Shown piece after piece: positions 1-9,746 of a DNA stretch of 64,000 nt. Numbering within the stretch: the stretch's first letter is position 1; every line of letters starts with the position of its first letter. Where the stretch lies: assembly GCF_000022065.1 (NCBI RefSeq), contig NC_011898.1, positions 2,286,501 through 2,350,500 of the forward strand. The letters run 5' to 3'. The DNA comes from Ruminiclostridium cellulolyticum H10. GTDB lineage: Bacteria > Bacillota > Clostridia > Acetivibrionales > DSM-1351. A program made the position numbers and the translations under genes. Below the pieces are notes generated by a model, which saw only the letters and a list, made by a program, of their open reading frames with translations, was not told the origin of the DNA and ran no database searches.

Positions 1-1215
1 AAAGGTATACGCCTTTGGACTAAAGTTTTTGTCATAACCTTTTTTAATATTTTCTACATATTGCCCCAGAGTCTTCTCTCCCAATGAGTTTACAGCAACC
101 TGCACATAGTGTTTTGTATCAATTCCCAAAAAAGTTGTTAACTGGTCACTTCCAATCTGTAGATTATTCCAGTTTGCAGGAACATCCATAACCCATGAAA
201 GGTATTTATTACGGGTCGAAAATGAAATATAGTTATAATAGCTTACCTTACCGTTAACTACCTTTGAAAGATCCTGTATTCCTTTTACATTGCCTTTGTA
301 TTCAAGATTAAAGGAGCTTATTATGTCTGAGTAATACTTGTCGGACATTAAATGCTTTGAAGAAACACTCCCGTCGTAGCAGCCTATTGTCAAAGAGTAA
401 AAATACTGACCTTTGTCATATATCCTTGTTCTTGTAGGCTCATCGTATTCAGATATACCTAAGCTCTCAAAGTAAGGAACTTTAGCTTTTAAGTTCAAAT
501 TGGATTCTTCGGTACTGTTCTCAAGCTTGAACGTATTTGAATACTGTGATAGTGTTCTGCCTTTTTTGGTTTCCACCTTAATTTCTAAATACAGCCCTCT
601 GCCCTCATTTGTTATTTGTATTAAGTCCGACTTGAAGCTATTGGATATAACTCTTGAACCGGATGGTATGCTGAGACTCCACCCAAAATAACTGTTGCCT
701 ATTTTAGGTGTGCTTATCCCTCCTGTAAGAAACGATAAATCATTTAATGCACCATCGTCTTCCAGAACAATTTTTAATGTTCCTCTGTCTATATCATTTG
801 TAATATTTACTGGAAAAATTGATGATATGAAATCCACCGGAACCATTGTAATGTTATTTTTTTGAGTAGGTGCAACGGGCATTGTTTTTTCTTCATAGTT
901 TTTCGTGTAATCTGTTTGTCCTATGGTTATCTCAGCCATATTGCTGCCGTATATCACGCGTTCACTGCCAACGGAAATTTTAGCTATTTCTCCGCCTATT
1001 GTTTCAGAAAACCATTCAAGCGGGACCATAAAAGTACCATCACTGATATATGGTGGTTCGGTTACATTAGAATAATTCCCATTAACGCAAACCTGGCTGA
1101 TGCCTGCCCGGAGCTCAATAACGGTTTTGTCGTCATCAGCCGCATATGTACCTGAAATGCTTGCCAGAAGAATTGCTAAAACAATTAGGATACTTATATA
1201 CTTATTGTTTTTCAT
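1..1215 (-). CDS. Secreted stalk-domain (copper amine oxidase N-like) protein, 3' end beyond window
   Basis: The frame is open from an ATG at 1213-1215 to the left edge (405 codons seen), so the C-terminus is missing. Residues 1-26 are a signal peptide (KNNK, a hydrophobic run, then TYAAD). Residues about 30-130 read as a copper amine oxidase N-terminal-like (stalk) domain, with the repeated pattern DGTFMVPLEWFSETIGGEI and later ITMVPVDFISSIFP. The remainder is beta-rich with no motif I recognise. The family is usually extracellular and wall- or matrix-associated in Clostridia, and it does not bind copper as a stalk. It lies 24 bases downstream of the HtrA-like gene on the same strand, so the two are probably co-transcribed. 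The molecular function is unknown. Confidence 0.8.
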   Translation of the reverse strand, partial: MKNNKYISILIVLAILLASISGTYAADDDKTVIELRAGISQVCVNGNYSNVTEPPYISDGTFMVPLEWFSETIGGEIAKISVGSERVIYGSNMAEITIGQTDYTKNYEEKTMPVAPTQKNNITMVPVDFISSIFPVNITNDIDRGTLKIVLEDDGALNDLSFLTGGISTPKIGNSYFGWSLSIPSGSRVISNSFKSDLIQITNEGRGLYLEIKVETKKGRTLSQYSNTFKLENSTEESNLNLKAKVPYFESLGISEYDEPTRTRIYDKGQYFYSLTIGCYDGSVSSKHLMSDKYYSDIISSFNLEYKGNVKGIQDLSKVVNGKVSYYNYISFSTRNKYLSWVMDVPANWNNLQIGSDQLTTFLGIDTKHYVQVAVNSLGEKTLGQYVENIKKGYDKNFSPKAYTF

Positions 1216-1239
1216 ATCCGCACGCCCTTTTCCTTAATA

Positions 1240-2373
1240 TTATTTTTCTCCAAAAGTAACTGAAATACTGAATTCCCTGTTGTCACGCTGTAATTTGAAT
1301 TCAGCAATGTCTCCAGGCAGATACTTCTTCATTTCTTCATTGTAATCTGTTGTCGAATTTACCTTAATTCCATTAATGGAAATCAGTCTATCATCAACTT
1401 TAATATTGTATTTCTGTGCAGGAGAACCTTTTTCTATTGATTTTACAGTCACCCCTGACACCGTATTCGGTAGTCCGTATATTGAGGTTATACTATCGGA
1501 AAAAGCCAAACCTAGGTAGGGTCGTCTTATCTTTCCAAACTTTTCAAACTGGTTTATTGCGTATCTTACAGAGTCTATAGGTATTGAAAAGCTCATACCC
1601 TGCACGCCTATTCCAGCATAAACCCATGAATTTATCCCTACAACCTCACCTTTCATATTGACCAGTGGGCCGCCGCTGTTTCCAGAATTGATAGCAGCAT
1701 CTGTCTGTATAAACCTATACTGTCTGTTCTCTGACCTGTTCATTCCGCTTATTATTCCCCTTGTCGCGGAATTTCTAAGTCCGAAGGACAATGGTGTTCC
1801 TATTGCAACGACTTCATCCCCTACTGCCACTTGCGAAATATCACCAAATTTTGCAGGCTGCAAGCCGCCCTTATCTATTTTTATCTCTGCCAGATCGAGA
1901 TCTTCATCAATAGCCTTAAGTCTGGCCTTGTATGCTTTACTGTTTGAAAGTACTACAACAATACTCTCCATATCCTTTACAACATGGGCATTTGTTATTA
2001 TGTAACCACTACTGCGATATATAACTCCTGTACCGAATATGATATTATCTGAAGTTTCATCATATTCATAACTGCTCTCTTTTAATTTACCAATAATTCC
2101 AACAACAGAAGGGCTTACTTTTGAGACTACATTTGAAATTTTGTTCACAGAATTTATTTCAATGGTATTGTTTCCCTGAGTAACCGTAATCCCTTCCAAA
2201 TGAGAGGATATTGCATCGGCAGATATATACTGCCTGCCCTCTATTGTTTTTACCCCGTCGATGAGTTCCTGCCCATTTATCCTAAGGGTAGTTCCGGCGG
2301 CAAAGGTATTTGCAGTACATAAAACAGAAACAATAACTAGAAATGCACATCTTACCAAATTAAATTTTTTCAT
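1240..2373 (-). CDS. HtrA/DegP-like serine protease with N-terminal stalk domain and PDZ
   Basis: This 377-residue exported protease should act in quality control of extracytoplasmic proteins. Residues 1-25 form a signal peptide ending TFAAG. Residues about 30-75 resemble half of a copper amine oxidase-like stalk domain (LRINGQ, then GRQYISADAISSHLEG). The trypsin-like domain covers about 80-270, with a complete triad: His130 in TNAHVV, Asp160 in DLDLAEIK and Ser233 in NSGNSGGPL. A PDZ domain follows (about 285-377, YLGLAF and KGSPAQKYNIKVDD). HtrA proteins normally carry a transmembrane anchor at this place; a stalk domain instead is unusual. The next gene downstream also has a stalk domain, suggesting they work at the same surface. 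Protease identity is sure; the substrate is unknown. Confidence 0.93.
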   Translation of the reverse strand: MKKFNLVRCAFLVIVSVLCTANTFAAGTTLRINGQELIDGVKTIEGRQYISADAISSHLEGITVTQGNNTIEINSVNKISNVVSKVSPSVVGIIGKLKESSYEYDETSDNIIFGTGVIYRSSGYIITNAHVVKDMESIVVVLSNSKAYKARLKAIDEDLDLAEIKIDKGGLQPAKFGDISQVAVGDEVVAIGTPLSFGLRNSATRGIISGMNRSENRQYRFIQTDAAINSGNSGGPLVNMKGEVVGINSWVYAGIGVQGMSFSIPIDSVRYAINQFEKFGKIRRPYLGLAFSDSITSIYGLPNTVSGVTVKSIEKGSPAQKYNIKVDDRLISINGIKVNSTTDYNEEMKKYLPGDIAEFKLQRDNREFSISVTFGEK

Positions 2374-2490
2374 TTTTACCTCCGTAAAGTTAAATGGTAC
2401 CCAGAGATGCTATAAATGTTATTTGAGTAATATTTTATCATTATAATCCCATAAACACAATTATACTAATTTGTAACCTTTTAAGTTTTT

Positions 2491-3036
2491 CTATCGGTTA
2501 TCCGTCAGTTCCGCCCGCTCAAGAGGAATATAGGCCAATTTATCGTTGATACGCTTACTTTCCATCAGGGAAATTGATTTAACTTTCATAGTAAGCTTGT
2601 CAATTTCTATTTTTTCTGTCAGAAAGCCAAAATCCTCTGTTTTTACTTCCCTCGCCAGGGTTATGTGAGGATTATAACTTCTTTCTTCTTTTTGATATCC
2701 TTTTTGTGACAGTAGGTCTTCCATATTATTGTAAAGCTGTTGAAGCTGTAAACTTTTCTCTATTCCAAGCCATATTATACCTCTGTTCCCCTTTCTGAAA
2801 ATTCCCGGTTTATCCAGTATGAGCTCAAACCCTTGAAACTGGGCTGCATCTTTTAAGACCTGCTTTAGATTTTGAACATGGTCGGTATTTTGTTCACCTA
2901 TGAATCTTAAAGTCAGATGAAAATTTTCTTTTAGTGTAAAATTCCCTGAAGTACAATGCTGTCGGACCTTCTGCTGAATTTCGGACAAATATGTTTTTAT
3001 GTCATCGTCAAACTCAATGGCAAAAAATACTCTCAT
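2491..3036 (-). CDS. thpR: RNA 2',3'-cyclic phosphodiesterase
   Basis: A 181-residue member of the 2H phosphoesterase (LigT/ThpR) family, which opens 2',3'-cyclic phosphates on RNA to give 2'-phosphates. Both signature motifs are present: HLTLRFIG near residue 61 and HITLAREV near residue 124, spaced as in the family. The N-terminus MRVFFAIEFDD is also typical. The start ATG at 3036 is preceded by GGAG at a good distance. It is short and complete. It stands between the HtrA gene and a sugar nucleotidyltransferase gene, with which it shares only orientation. The physiological substrate of bacterial ThpR is not settled. Confidence 0.9.
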   Translation of the reverse strand: MRVFFAIEFDDDIKTYLSEIQQKVRQHCTSGNFTLKENFHLTLRFIGEQNTDHVQNLKQVLKDAAQFQGFELILDKPGIFRKGNRGIIWLGIEKSLQLQQLYNNMEDLLSQKGYQKEERSYNPHITLAREVKTEDFGFLTEKIEIDKLTMKVKSISLMESKRINDKLAYIPLERAELTDNR

Positions 3037-3133
3037 CTAAACCACTCCATTTATTTGTTTTTATGGTAGATTGTTCCACAAAAATACTATTTTTACACTA
3101 TTAATTTTAGCACTAAGCAACTTAAAAAGGGCT

Positions 3134-3162
3134 GTTAAAACAGAAAGTTTTTCTGTTTTAAC
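3134..3162 (-). terminator. Hairpin terminator after the nucleotidyltransferase gene
   Basis: Arms GTTAAAACAGAAA and TTCTGTTTTAAC flank a 4-base loop. On the minus strand the hairpin is followed a few bases later by a run of T. It sits just beyond the stop codon of the 3188-5644 gene. Confidence 0.7.
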
Positions 3163-3187
3163 ACCGATCACTAATACATAAGGGGTT

Positions 3188-5644
3188 TCAGGTTCCCCTG
3201 TTCTGGCTGATTGACTTTACTTTATCTACAAAAATATCTGTTAATTCATGAGCAAATTCTTGAGTTAAACCTTCTCCTATCACTTTACACACTGGCTTCT
3301 CTGCATCCGGTAATACAAGAACCCAACCTTTATCACCCACTACTTTAACTCCCTCAATTGTTTCAACACTGTCTGAATTTTCCTCTATAATCGTTCTTAT
3401 AACCTTGCCCTTTTCAGACCATGAACATTTTACCTCTTTTTTTATAATATGAAAATCAGGTATCAAATCCACTATGTCTGCAAGGCTTATATTACTAAAA
3501 ACCATATAGTCTATTATTCTGATAAAAGCTTCAATCGGATCGAAATTCATAGCAAAGAAGTCCAGCATGTCCTTGTCATACTCATTATTCAACATCCTGC
3601 TCATCAACTCTTTTGTGGAGGTTTTTGTTCTTAAAACCCTTTCTTTATTCTCGCCTGCCATTTTCTCAATTACACTACTGGCATTCAATGGCACGATAAC
3701 CTTGTTTCCATCTTTTGATCTTAAATGGATGTATGAAATAAGTGCCATATACAAGTCATCTGCTATTATCCTTCCCTTTGTATCCACAAGAAAAATCTTA
3801 TCATACGAATTTGCAAAAAAAACTCCAATATCAAAGCCTCCATATCTAACAACTTGCGATAGAGTTTTTAATTCTGAAAAAAGACTTTTTCTTTTATTAT
3901 GGTTATCTCTTGTATTAACAAGTTCATAACGGCAGCCCAATTCGTTCAGTATAGACGTCACTATATTCTTGAAAGCACCCGAAGGTGCGATTAAAGCTAT
4001 TTTAAGGTCATAGTTTTTTGCTATTGTATTGTTTATGATACTACGAATATAAAAAACATTATGATCAGTCACATTAGTGACGGCTTTTATCTCATCCGCC
4101 TCACATCTAGCAAAATCCTCCCTGATATAGCAGTTTTCAATTTTTCTCTCTGCACTTCTGGATATATTCCTTCCCAGCTCATCTAAAATATCAATTATGA
4201 CTTTTCCTTTTTTATTTCCCCCTGAAATATGCATACCACCAGTCAATTTGTAATAGCGTATAGCAGACCTTGTAACCGGCAACAATGATGTTCCTACATC
4301 GAAAGCTTCAGCACCTGATGAAAGTACCCCCGAAATACAGGCATTTTTTATCATTTTCAGAGCATCAGCTTCATCACAGCTGACAGCCAGACTTGCACCC
4401 TTTTTGCATACAGCACCGTATGCCGCCGCTAATCTTGAAGCAAATTCAGGAGTTATATCTACATTGATTTCACCGGAAATCCCCCTGCTTCCAAAAAGGT
4501 TCTTTGAATATCTTGAACCCCAAACCAGATTTGTACATACTTCCGTTCCAATATCAATGTGTTTTTCAGGCCAAATTTTTATACCGGGCTTGATTAAGGA
4601 ATTCTCACCTAAGATACAATTTTCACCTATAACCGTACCTTCAAAAGCAGATGTCTTCTCCCTGCACTTAACCCTACTGCAAAGTACGCTTCCTCTTAGT
4701 TGTACATTATTCTTTAAAACACAGCCGTCCCACATAATACTCTTCTTAGTGGTGCTGCCTTCACCAATATGACACTCCTCACCTATAACAGTAAAGCGGC
4801 CCAGTACACTGCCATCCTTTATAACGGAATTTTTCCCTATTAGAACAGGAGGCTTAATTTCAGCTTGTCTTGAAATTACCGCTCCTTCTGATACCCAAAC
4901 ACCTTGTCGGACTTCCATCGCATTGATGTTTATGTTAACTTTTTTATCCAAAATATCAGTGTGTACACCAACGTAGGCATCAAGATCACCTATATCACAC
5001 CAATAGTCCTTTGTAACAAAACCAAACATTGGCTCTTGTTTTTCTAAAAGGATAGGGAATAAATCCTTACTAAAATCAAAAACAACACCTTTTTCAAAAT
5101 ATTTAAGCACTTCAGGTGACAAAACATAAATACCCGTATTTACCGTATCACTAAAAACCTCACCCCAACTTGGTTTTTCAAGAAATCTCCTTACTTTTCC
5201 GCCTGAATCTGTTACAACAACTCCATATTCTATGGGACACTCAACCTTCTTTAAAACCAGTGTGGCAATAGAACTATTCTTTTTATGAAAATCCAGAACC
5301 TCTTCCAAATTAATATCTGTCAGAGCATCTCCGCTTATAACTATAAATGTCTCATCCAAAAACTCCTCGGCATTTTTTACACTTCCGGCAGTACCAAGAG
5401 GAACATCCTCTGTAAAATATCTAAGGTTGACTCCGTACTCGCTTCCATCATCAAAATAATCTTTAATCTTTTCCGGCATATACTGCAAGGTTACCGCAAT
5501 ATCCCTGATCCCATATTTTTTCAAAAGCTCAATAATATGCTCCATTACAGGCTTATTGGCAATTGGCACCATAGGTTTTGGCCTATTACATGTCAGCGGT
5601 CGTAGGCGTGAACCCTCCCCACCTGCCATAATCACAGCTTTCAT
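3188..5644 (-). CDS. Sugar-phosphate nucleotidyltransferase fused to a degenerate phosphomannomutase-like domain
   Basis: The 818-residue product has three parts. Residues 1-235 are a nucleotidyltransferase with the signature [21 protein letters not shown] and EKP, probably a mannose-1-phosphate guanylyltransferase or glucose-1-phosphate enzyme. Residues about 250-370 are left-handed beta-helix hexapeptide repeats. Residues about 385-815 resemble phosphomannomutase (LFGSRGISG, then GRII), but the phosphoserine loop reads [10 protein letters not shown] instead of TASHNP, and the DGDGDR metal loop reads ANSYDK. The mutase part is therefore probably inactive and may be regulatory or structural. 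I chose ATG 5644 because AAAGGA lies 8 bases upstream; an ATG three codons earlier abuts that site. Likely role: activated sugar supply for surface polysaccharide. Confidence 0.88.
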   Translation of the reverse strand: MKAVIMAGGEGSRLRPLTCNRPKPMVPIANKPVMEHIIELLKKYGIRDIAVTLQYMPEKIKDYFDDGSEYGVNLRYFTEDVPLGTAGSVKNAEEFLDETFIVISGDALTDINLEEVLDFHKKNSSIATLVLKKVECPIEYGVVVTDSGGKVRRFLEKPSWGEVFSDTVNTGIYVLSPEVLKYFEKGVVFDFSKDLFPILLEKQEPMFGFVTKDYWCDIGDLDAYVGVHTDILDKKVNININAMEVRQGVWVSEGAVISRQAEIKPPVLIGKNSVIKDGSVLGRFTVIGEECHIGEGSTTKKSIMWDGCVLKNNVQLRGSVLCSRVKCREKTSAFEGTVIGENCILGENSLIKPGIKIWPEKHIDIGTEVCTNLVWGSRYSKNLFGSRGISGEINVDITPEFASRLAAAYGAVCKKGASLAVSCDEADALKMIKNACISGVLSSGAEAFDVGTSLLPVTRSAIRYYKLTGGMHISGGNKKGKVIIDILDELGRNISRSAERKIENCYIREDFARCEADEIKAVTNVTDHNVFYIRSIINNTIAKNYDLKIALIAPSGAFKNIVTSILNELGCRYELVNTRDNHNKRKSLFSELKTLSQVVRYGGFDIGVFFANSYDKIFLVDTKGRIIADDLYMALISYIHLRSKDGNKVIVPLNASSVIEKMAGENKERVLRTKTSTKELMSRMLNNEYDKDMLDFFAMNFDPIEAFIRIIDYMVFSNISLADIVDLIPDFHIIKKEVKCSWSEKGKVIRTIIEENSDSVETIEGVKVVGDKGWVLVLPDAEKPVCKVIGEGLTQEFAHELTDIFVDKVKSISQNRGT

Positions 5645-5842
5645 CAGATCCATCCTTTCAAAATGTTTTTATAACCTTTTGGTATGTCCAATTAAACTGC
5701 TAAATTTGAATGAGAGCTTATGGAACTGTTTTTATTTTATTTGTTCCAAATATGATAATGAAATTATTTTTACCTTATGTATAGAAACTATTCTATTCAG
5801 GTTTACGGAATATATGGTAATAGTGGTTTTGCTAAAATATGT

Positions 5843-5878
5843 AAAAGACTGTGCAAATTTTTTCTGCACAGTCTTTTA
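5843..5878 (-). terminator. Terminator of lepA
   Basis: Arms AAGACTGTGCA and TGCACAGTCTT surround a 9-base loop, located immediately after the lepA stop. A-rich sequence on the plus strand gives a T-rich tail on the minus strand. Confidence 0.8.
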
Positions 5879-5892
5879 TATTTCTTAGCTTA

Positions 5893-7701
5893 TTAATCCA
5901 GTTTCAATACGCTCATGAAAGCTTCCTGCGGAACTTCTACGGAGCCTACCTGGCGCATACGCTTCTTTCCTTCCTTCTGCTTCTCAAGGAGCTTTCTCTT
6001 TCTTGATATATCACCACCATAGCATTTTGAAAGAACGTCTTTTCTGAATGCCTTAACGGTTTCACGGGCTATTATCTTTCCTCCTATACATGCCTGAATA
6101 GGTATCTCAAACATTTGCCTTGGAATCGATTCCTTTAGCTTTTCTGCCATTCTTCTGCCTCTTGCCACAGATTTTTCACGATGAACTATGAAGGACAAGG
6201 CATCGACGATTTCACCATTTAACATTATATCAAGCTTGACAAGGTCTGATTCTTTATAGCCTACAAGCTCATAGTCAAAGGAAGCATAGCCTTTGGTTCT
6301 TGATTTCAAGGCATCAAAGAAGTCATATATTATCTCATTTAAAGGCATTTCATAGGTAAGCATGGCCCTACCCTCATCAATATAGGACATATCCTTGTAT
6401 ATCCCTCTTCTCTCCTGTGAAAGATCCATAATGTTCCCCACATATTCTGTCGGTACCATTATGGTTGCTTTTACCATAGGTTCTTCCATACTGTCAATTT
6501 CAGTAACCGGAGGAAGATTGGTTGGATTGTCTATTTCAATAACATCACCGTCTGTTGTTGTAACCCTGTATATAACACTTGGAGCAGTTGTGACTAAATC
6601 AAAATTGTATTCTCTTTCAAGCCTCTCCTGAATTATTTCCATATGAAGAAGTCCAAGGAATCCACATCTGAAGCCGAAACCAAGTGCAACTGATGATTCA
6701 GGCTCAAAGGTGAGTGCCGCATCATTGAGCTGCAGCCTATCCAACGCGTCCCGAAGATCACCGTACTTTGATCCGTCAGCTGGATAAATACCACAGAACA
6801 CCATGGAATTTACCTTTTTGTATCCCGGAAGAGGTTCTTTTGCAGGATTTTCTACAAGTGTTATGGTATCACCTACACGGGTATCCCTTACATTCTTAAT
6901 ACTTGCTGCAATATATCCTACATCACCAGCCTTTAATTCATCAGCAGGTGATAATCCCCCTGGTTTCAGATATCCAAGTTCGGTTACAAGAAATTCCTTT
7001 TTTGTATACATTAGACGGATGGTATCTCCTGTTTTCAAAGTACCTTCCTTGACTCTAATATATACTATAACACCCTTGTAACTGTCATAAAAAGAGTCAA
7101 ATATCAAAGCTCGAAGGGGTGCTTTTTCATCCGCTTCAGGACAAGGAATCATATCAACTATCTTCTCAAGAACCTCTTCAATATTTAGCCCATTTTTAGC
7201 TGAAATCATTGGTGCTTGCGAAGCATCAAGCCCTATTACGTCTTCTATTTCCTTCTTTACAACCTCAGGCTGTGCACTTGGAAGATCTATTTTGTTTATA
7301 ACAGGCATTATTTCCAGATTATGCTCCAATGCCAGATAAACATTTGCCAAGGTCTGTGCTTCTATACCCTGTGCCGCATCAACCACAAGAATTGCACCCT
7401 CACATGCTGCAAGGCTCCTCGACACCTCGTAGTTAAAGTCAACATGTCCTGGAGTATCTATCAAATTATAAATATATTCATGACCGTCAGAGGCTTTGTA
7501 TACCATTCTGACCGCCTGGGCCTTAATAGTTATCCCTCGTTCCCTCTCAAGCTCCATATTATCCAGAACCTGTTCCTGCATCTCCCTCGAGGTAAGAACA
7601 CCCGTTTTTTCCAACAACCTGTCGGCAAGGGTTGATTTACCGTGATCTATATGTGCTATTATACAAAAATTTCTTATATATTTCTGTCTTTCACTAGGCA
7701 T
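5893..7701 (-). CDS. lepA: Elongation factor 4 (LepA), ribosome back-translocating GTPase
   Basis: A 602-residue translational GTPase of the usual LepA length. The GTP-binding motifs are clear: AHIDHGKST (G1), DTPGHVDF (G3) and NKIDLP (G4). The C-terminal LepA-specific end ([20 protein letters not shown], then [13 protein letters not shown]) separates it from EF-G. LepA binds stalled or mistranslocated ribosomes in the cytoplasm, and the family is nearly universal in bacteria. In many Firmicutes lepA lies near spoIIP and gpr. Here spoIIP is two genes upstream and gpr is far away, so that neighbourhood is only partly kept. The gene has its own terminator, and a gap of about 240 bases separates it from the next gene downstream. 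Confidence 0.98.
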   Translation of the reverse strand: MPSERQKYIRNFCIIAHIDHGKSTLADRLLEKTGVLTSREMQEQVLDNMELERERGITIKAQAVRMVYKASDGHEYIYNLIDTPGHVDFNYEVSRSLAACEGAILVVDAAQGIEAQTLANVYLALEHNLEIMPVINKIDLPSAQPEVVKKEIEDVIGLDASQAPMISAKNGLNIEEVLEKIVDMIPCPEADEKAPLRALIFDSFYDSYKGVIVYIRVKEGTLKTGDTIRLMYTKKEFLVTELGYLKPGGLSPADELKAGDVGYIAASIKNVRDTRVGDTITLVENPAKEPLPGYKKVNSMVFCGIYPADGSKYGDLRDALDRLQLNDAALTFEPESSVALGFGFRCGFLGLLHMEIIQERLEREYNFDLVTTAPSVIYRVTTTDGDVIEIDNPTNLPPVTEIDSMEEPMVKATIMVPTEYVGNIMDLSQERRGIYKDMSYIDEGRAMLTYEMPLNEIIYDFFDALKSRTKGYASFDYELVGYKESDLVKLDIMLNGEIVDALSFIVHREKSVARGRRMAEKLKESIPRQMFEIPIQACIGGKIIARETVKAFRKDVLSKCYGGDISRKRKLLEKQKEGKKRMRQVGSVEVPQEAFMSVLKLD

Positions 7702-7838
7702 TTATTACCTCCAAAGCATTGATTCCACAATATTGAACCTGATTATGCATTAAACATAAACAGCAATATGCGAATTTAATTATACCATATACTTTTAAAG
7801 GTGCAATATAGCTTTTTTACTTTAGCTCCCATTAATCG

Positions 7839-9281
7839 TTACTCCTTAATAGCTGAAATCTCATAATACTCCTGATCTTTCACTTTGCTGACGGTAAGTG
7901 TTGCTATAGTGTCAGGCGACTTTCCGGTAGATGTCGCCCAATGGAAGGTTATTTTAAAAGTACCATTGCCATTATCTTTAATATTATATGATGTAACCCA
8001 TGGGCTGGACACTCCAGTTACCCAGTTCATTTCTTCAAAACCTGCCTTTTTGGCTGTCCTTAATTGTGGTGACATTAATCCATACTGAATTACACCTTTA
8101 CGTTCCTTTACAGCTTTTGTATACATATCCGCACATGCTTTTGCACTGTCAGCTCTCACAAACTCAGTACTCTGTAGGTCGAACTGACTTGGGGTTACGG
8201 TTGACTTTGTAAATAACCGTATTCCTTCCCCGTCATAACTTACATCCTCTTTCAAAACTTCTGAAAAGTATGCAACTGGTACATACATCACATTTCCTAT
8301 TATTTTTGCAGGAGTCAACTTTATTTTTCTTGAACCTGTTGTGTAATATGTGTCTACATTATTTTTAATATACCCTCCTGCTACGCTTGCTCCCTTTTTT
8401 GAATTCCAGCCTACCTTGTAACCGAGGATTTCAGCAGCTGTTTTAAGAGGTACCATTAATACATAGTCTTTTTCGTAGGTTTTAAACTGGGTTTTCACAC
8501 TTGTTCCATTCAGCCTTATTTTCTCAAGAGGTTTTGCATTCACCATCTGGTTATAGATGTCATCCTTAAGCAGTCCTTTAAGCTCTTTTGCAGGTATGCT
8601 GAATCTGGATATTCCTCCTGCATACGGTCTTAATTCATATACCCCAAAGTATATTACCAGTCTGTTTCCGTCAATATAAAATTTGTAATTGCCTTTTGCT
8701 TCATCTACGAAAGTCTTTGCTTCATCAAAGTACCATTCTTTTTCTTTATCTATTGATGCTTTTATTTTATCAAGAATGACTTTCTTATAGTTTGACTTTT
8801 GGTTAAATAGAGAGTTAAACGAATACAATTCGCCTGTTTTTGTATTAACGGTATAAGCTTGCAGAGTAGTCATACCGTGTGCACCGCCGAGATATTCATA
8901 TGTATTTGTAACCAGAGATAGAATGTTACCGCTTGTATTGTAATCAAATGAAGAATCTATGGCTACCTGAGGAAAATATTTTTCTTCCGCTGGCAACTCT
9001 TTTCTGTAATCGTCCAGATATGCCTGTTCCCTTCTGATAAATCCTATTAAATCAAGATTTTTATTATGAAGCGTGTCATTGATTTTATCAGCCGATGAAA
9101 AGCCACTTAAAACAGGATATATTATTTTTATAGAACAGCTATCATCAGTTTTTTCTATTTTTGCGGTTTCAACTGTTACGGGTGATTCTGAGTCAGCAGC
9201 GGCCGATGAAATACCGGTAACAGCCGGAAATAAGGTTAGTGCCATTACAGCAATCATAACAAATAGTAGTGTTTTCTTCAT
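7839..9281 (-). CDS. Secreted DUF4163/DUF3298 protein with stalk domain
   Basis: A 480-residue exported protein. Residues 1-28 are a signal peptide (FVMIAVMALTLFPAVTG, then SSAAADS). Residues about 35-245 match the DUF4163-DUF3298 pair seen in RsiV and PdaC (FDYNTSGNILSLVTNTYEYLG, then GGAHG and a basic segment before DKIKASIDKEKE). Residues about 250-355 are a copper amine oxidase-like stalk domain (LMVPLKTAAEILGYKVGW, VMYVPVAYFSEVLKEDVSYD). The last 110 residues (FVRADSAKACADMYTKAVKERKG) form a small alpha/beta domain I cannot name. No catalytic motif is evident. The DUF3298 family includes lysozyme-binding anti-sigma factors and deacetylase companions, so a cell-envelope role is likely, but that is inference. 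Confidence 0.82.
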   Translation of the reverse strand: MKKTLLFVMIAVMALTLFPAVTGISSAAADSESPVTVETAKIEKTDDSCSIKIIYPVLSGFSSADKINDTLHNKNLDLIGFIRREQAYLDDYRKELPAEEKYFPQVAIDSSFDYNTSGNILSLVTNTYEYLGGAHGMTTLQAYTVNTKTGELYSFNSLFNQKSNYKKVILDKIKASIDKEKEWYFDEAKTFVDEAKGNYKFYIDGNRLVIYFGVYELRPYAGGISRFSIPAKELKGLLKDDIYNQMVNAKPLEKIRLNGTSVKTQFKTYEKDYVLMVPLKTAAEILGYKVGWNSKKGASVAGGYIKNNVDTYYTTGSRKIKLTPAKIIGNVMYVPVAYFSEVLKEDVSYDGEGIRLFTKSTVTPSQFDLQSTEFVRADSAKACADMYTKAVKERKGVIQYGLMSPQLRTAKKAGFEEMNWVTGVSSPWVTSYNIKDNGNGTFKITFHWATSTGKSPDTIATLTVSKVKDQEYYEISAIKE

Positions 9282-9376
9282 TATTGTCAGACCCTTTCTG
9301 TTTTGATTTAATTACTAATAATTGTTAAATGTAGCTTACCACATCCGGTAAACATAATGGTAACAATAAGGTTACA

Positions 9377-9658
9377 CTATTTGTCAGTAATAAAAAAAGC
9401 TCTTATTTTAAATATATTGTCCTTTAAATACTTCAAATTCAGGTCAAAATAATTACTTAAAAAAGTAACTCGATAAATATCAGGTTTCACCGATGTAATT
9501 TGCAGCATCTCCATTTTCGGCTCACCATAGTAAATATAACTTTTATTATAATCCACAGCTAAAAGTCCGAATATAATAATAAGCACAAATACTACTGATA
9601 CAAGTATTATTTTTAATCGGTACAATCTCCATTGCTTGAATCTTGTTTTTCTTGGCAT
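9377..9658 (-). CDS. Small single-pass membrane protein, unknown function
   Basis: A 93-residue product with a basic N-terminus (MPRKTRFKQWRLYRLK), one hydrophobic segment at about 17-36 (IILVSVVFVLIIIFGLLAV) and an outside-type tail with aromatic residues. GGGG lies 6 bases before the ATG. It sits between spoIIP and the DUF3298 gene in the same orientation. I do not recognise a family. An overlapping 60-codon frame at 9546-9728 has no ribosome site and a poorer composition, so I prefer this frame. Confidence 0.6.
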   Translation of the reverse strand: MPRKTRFKQWRLYRLKIILVSVVFVLIIIFGLLAVDYNKSYIYYGEPKMEMLQITSVKPDIYRVTFLSNYFDLNLKYLKDNIFKIRAFFITDK

Positions 9659-9746
9659 ATATAACCCCGTATTTTTTATTTTTGGGCCTTAAATCTCTAT
9701 AAAAACCCTTATTTAATATCTTTAACAATACGAAGCTTTTTTAATC

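Noticed and set aside
3134-3162. Palindrome as an attachment or transposon end
   Set aside because: It sits right at the end of a gene with a T-run on the correct strand, which is explained by a terminator.
9546-9728. 60-codon minus-strand frame overlapping the 93-codon membrane protein
   Set aside because: No ribosome site and poor composition; the 9377-9658 frame has a signal-like N-terminus and a spaced GGGG.
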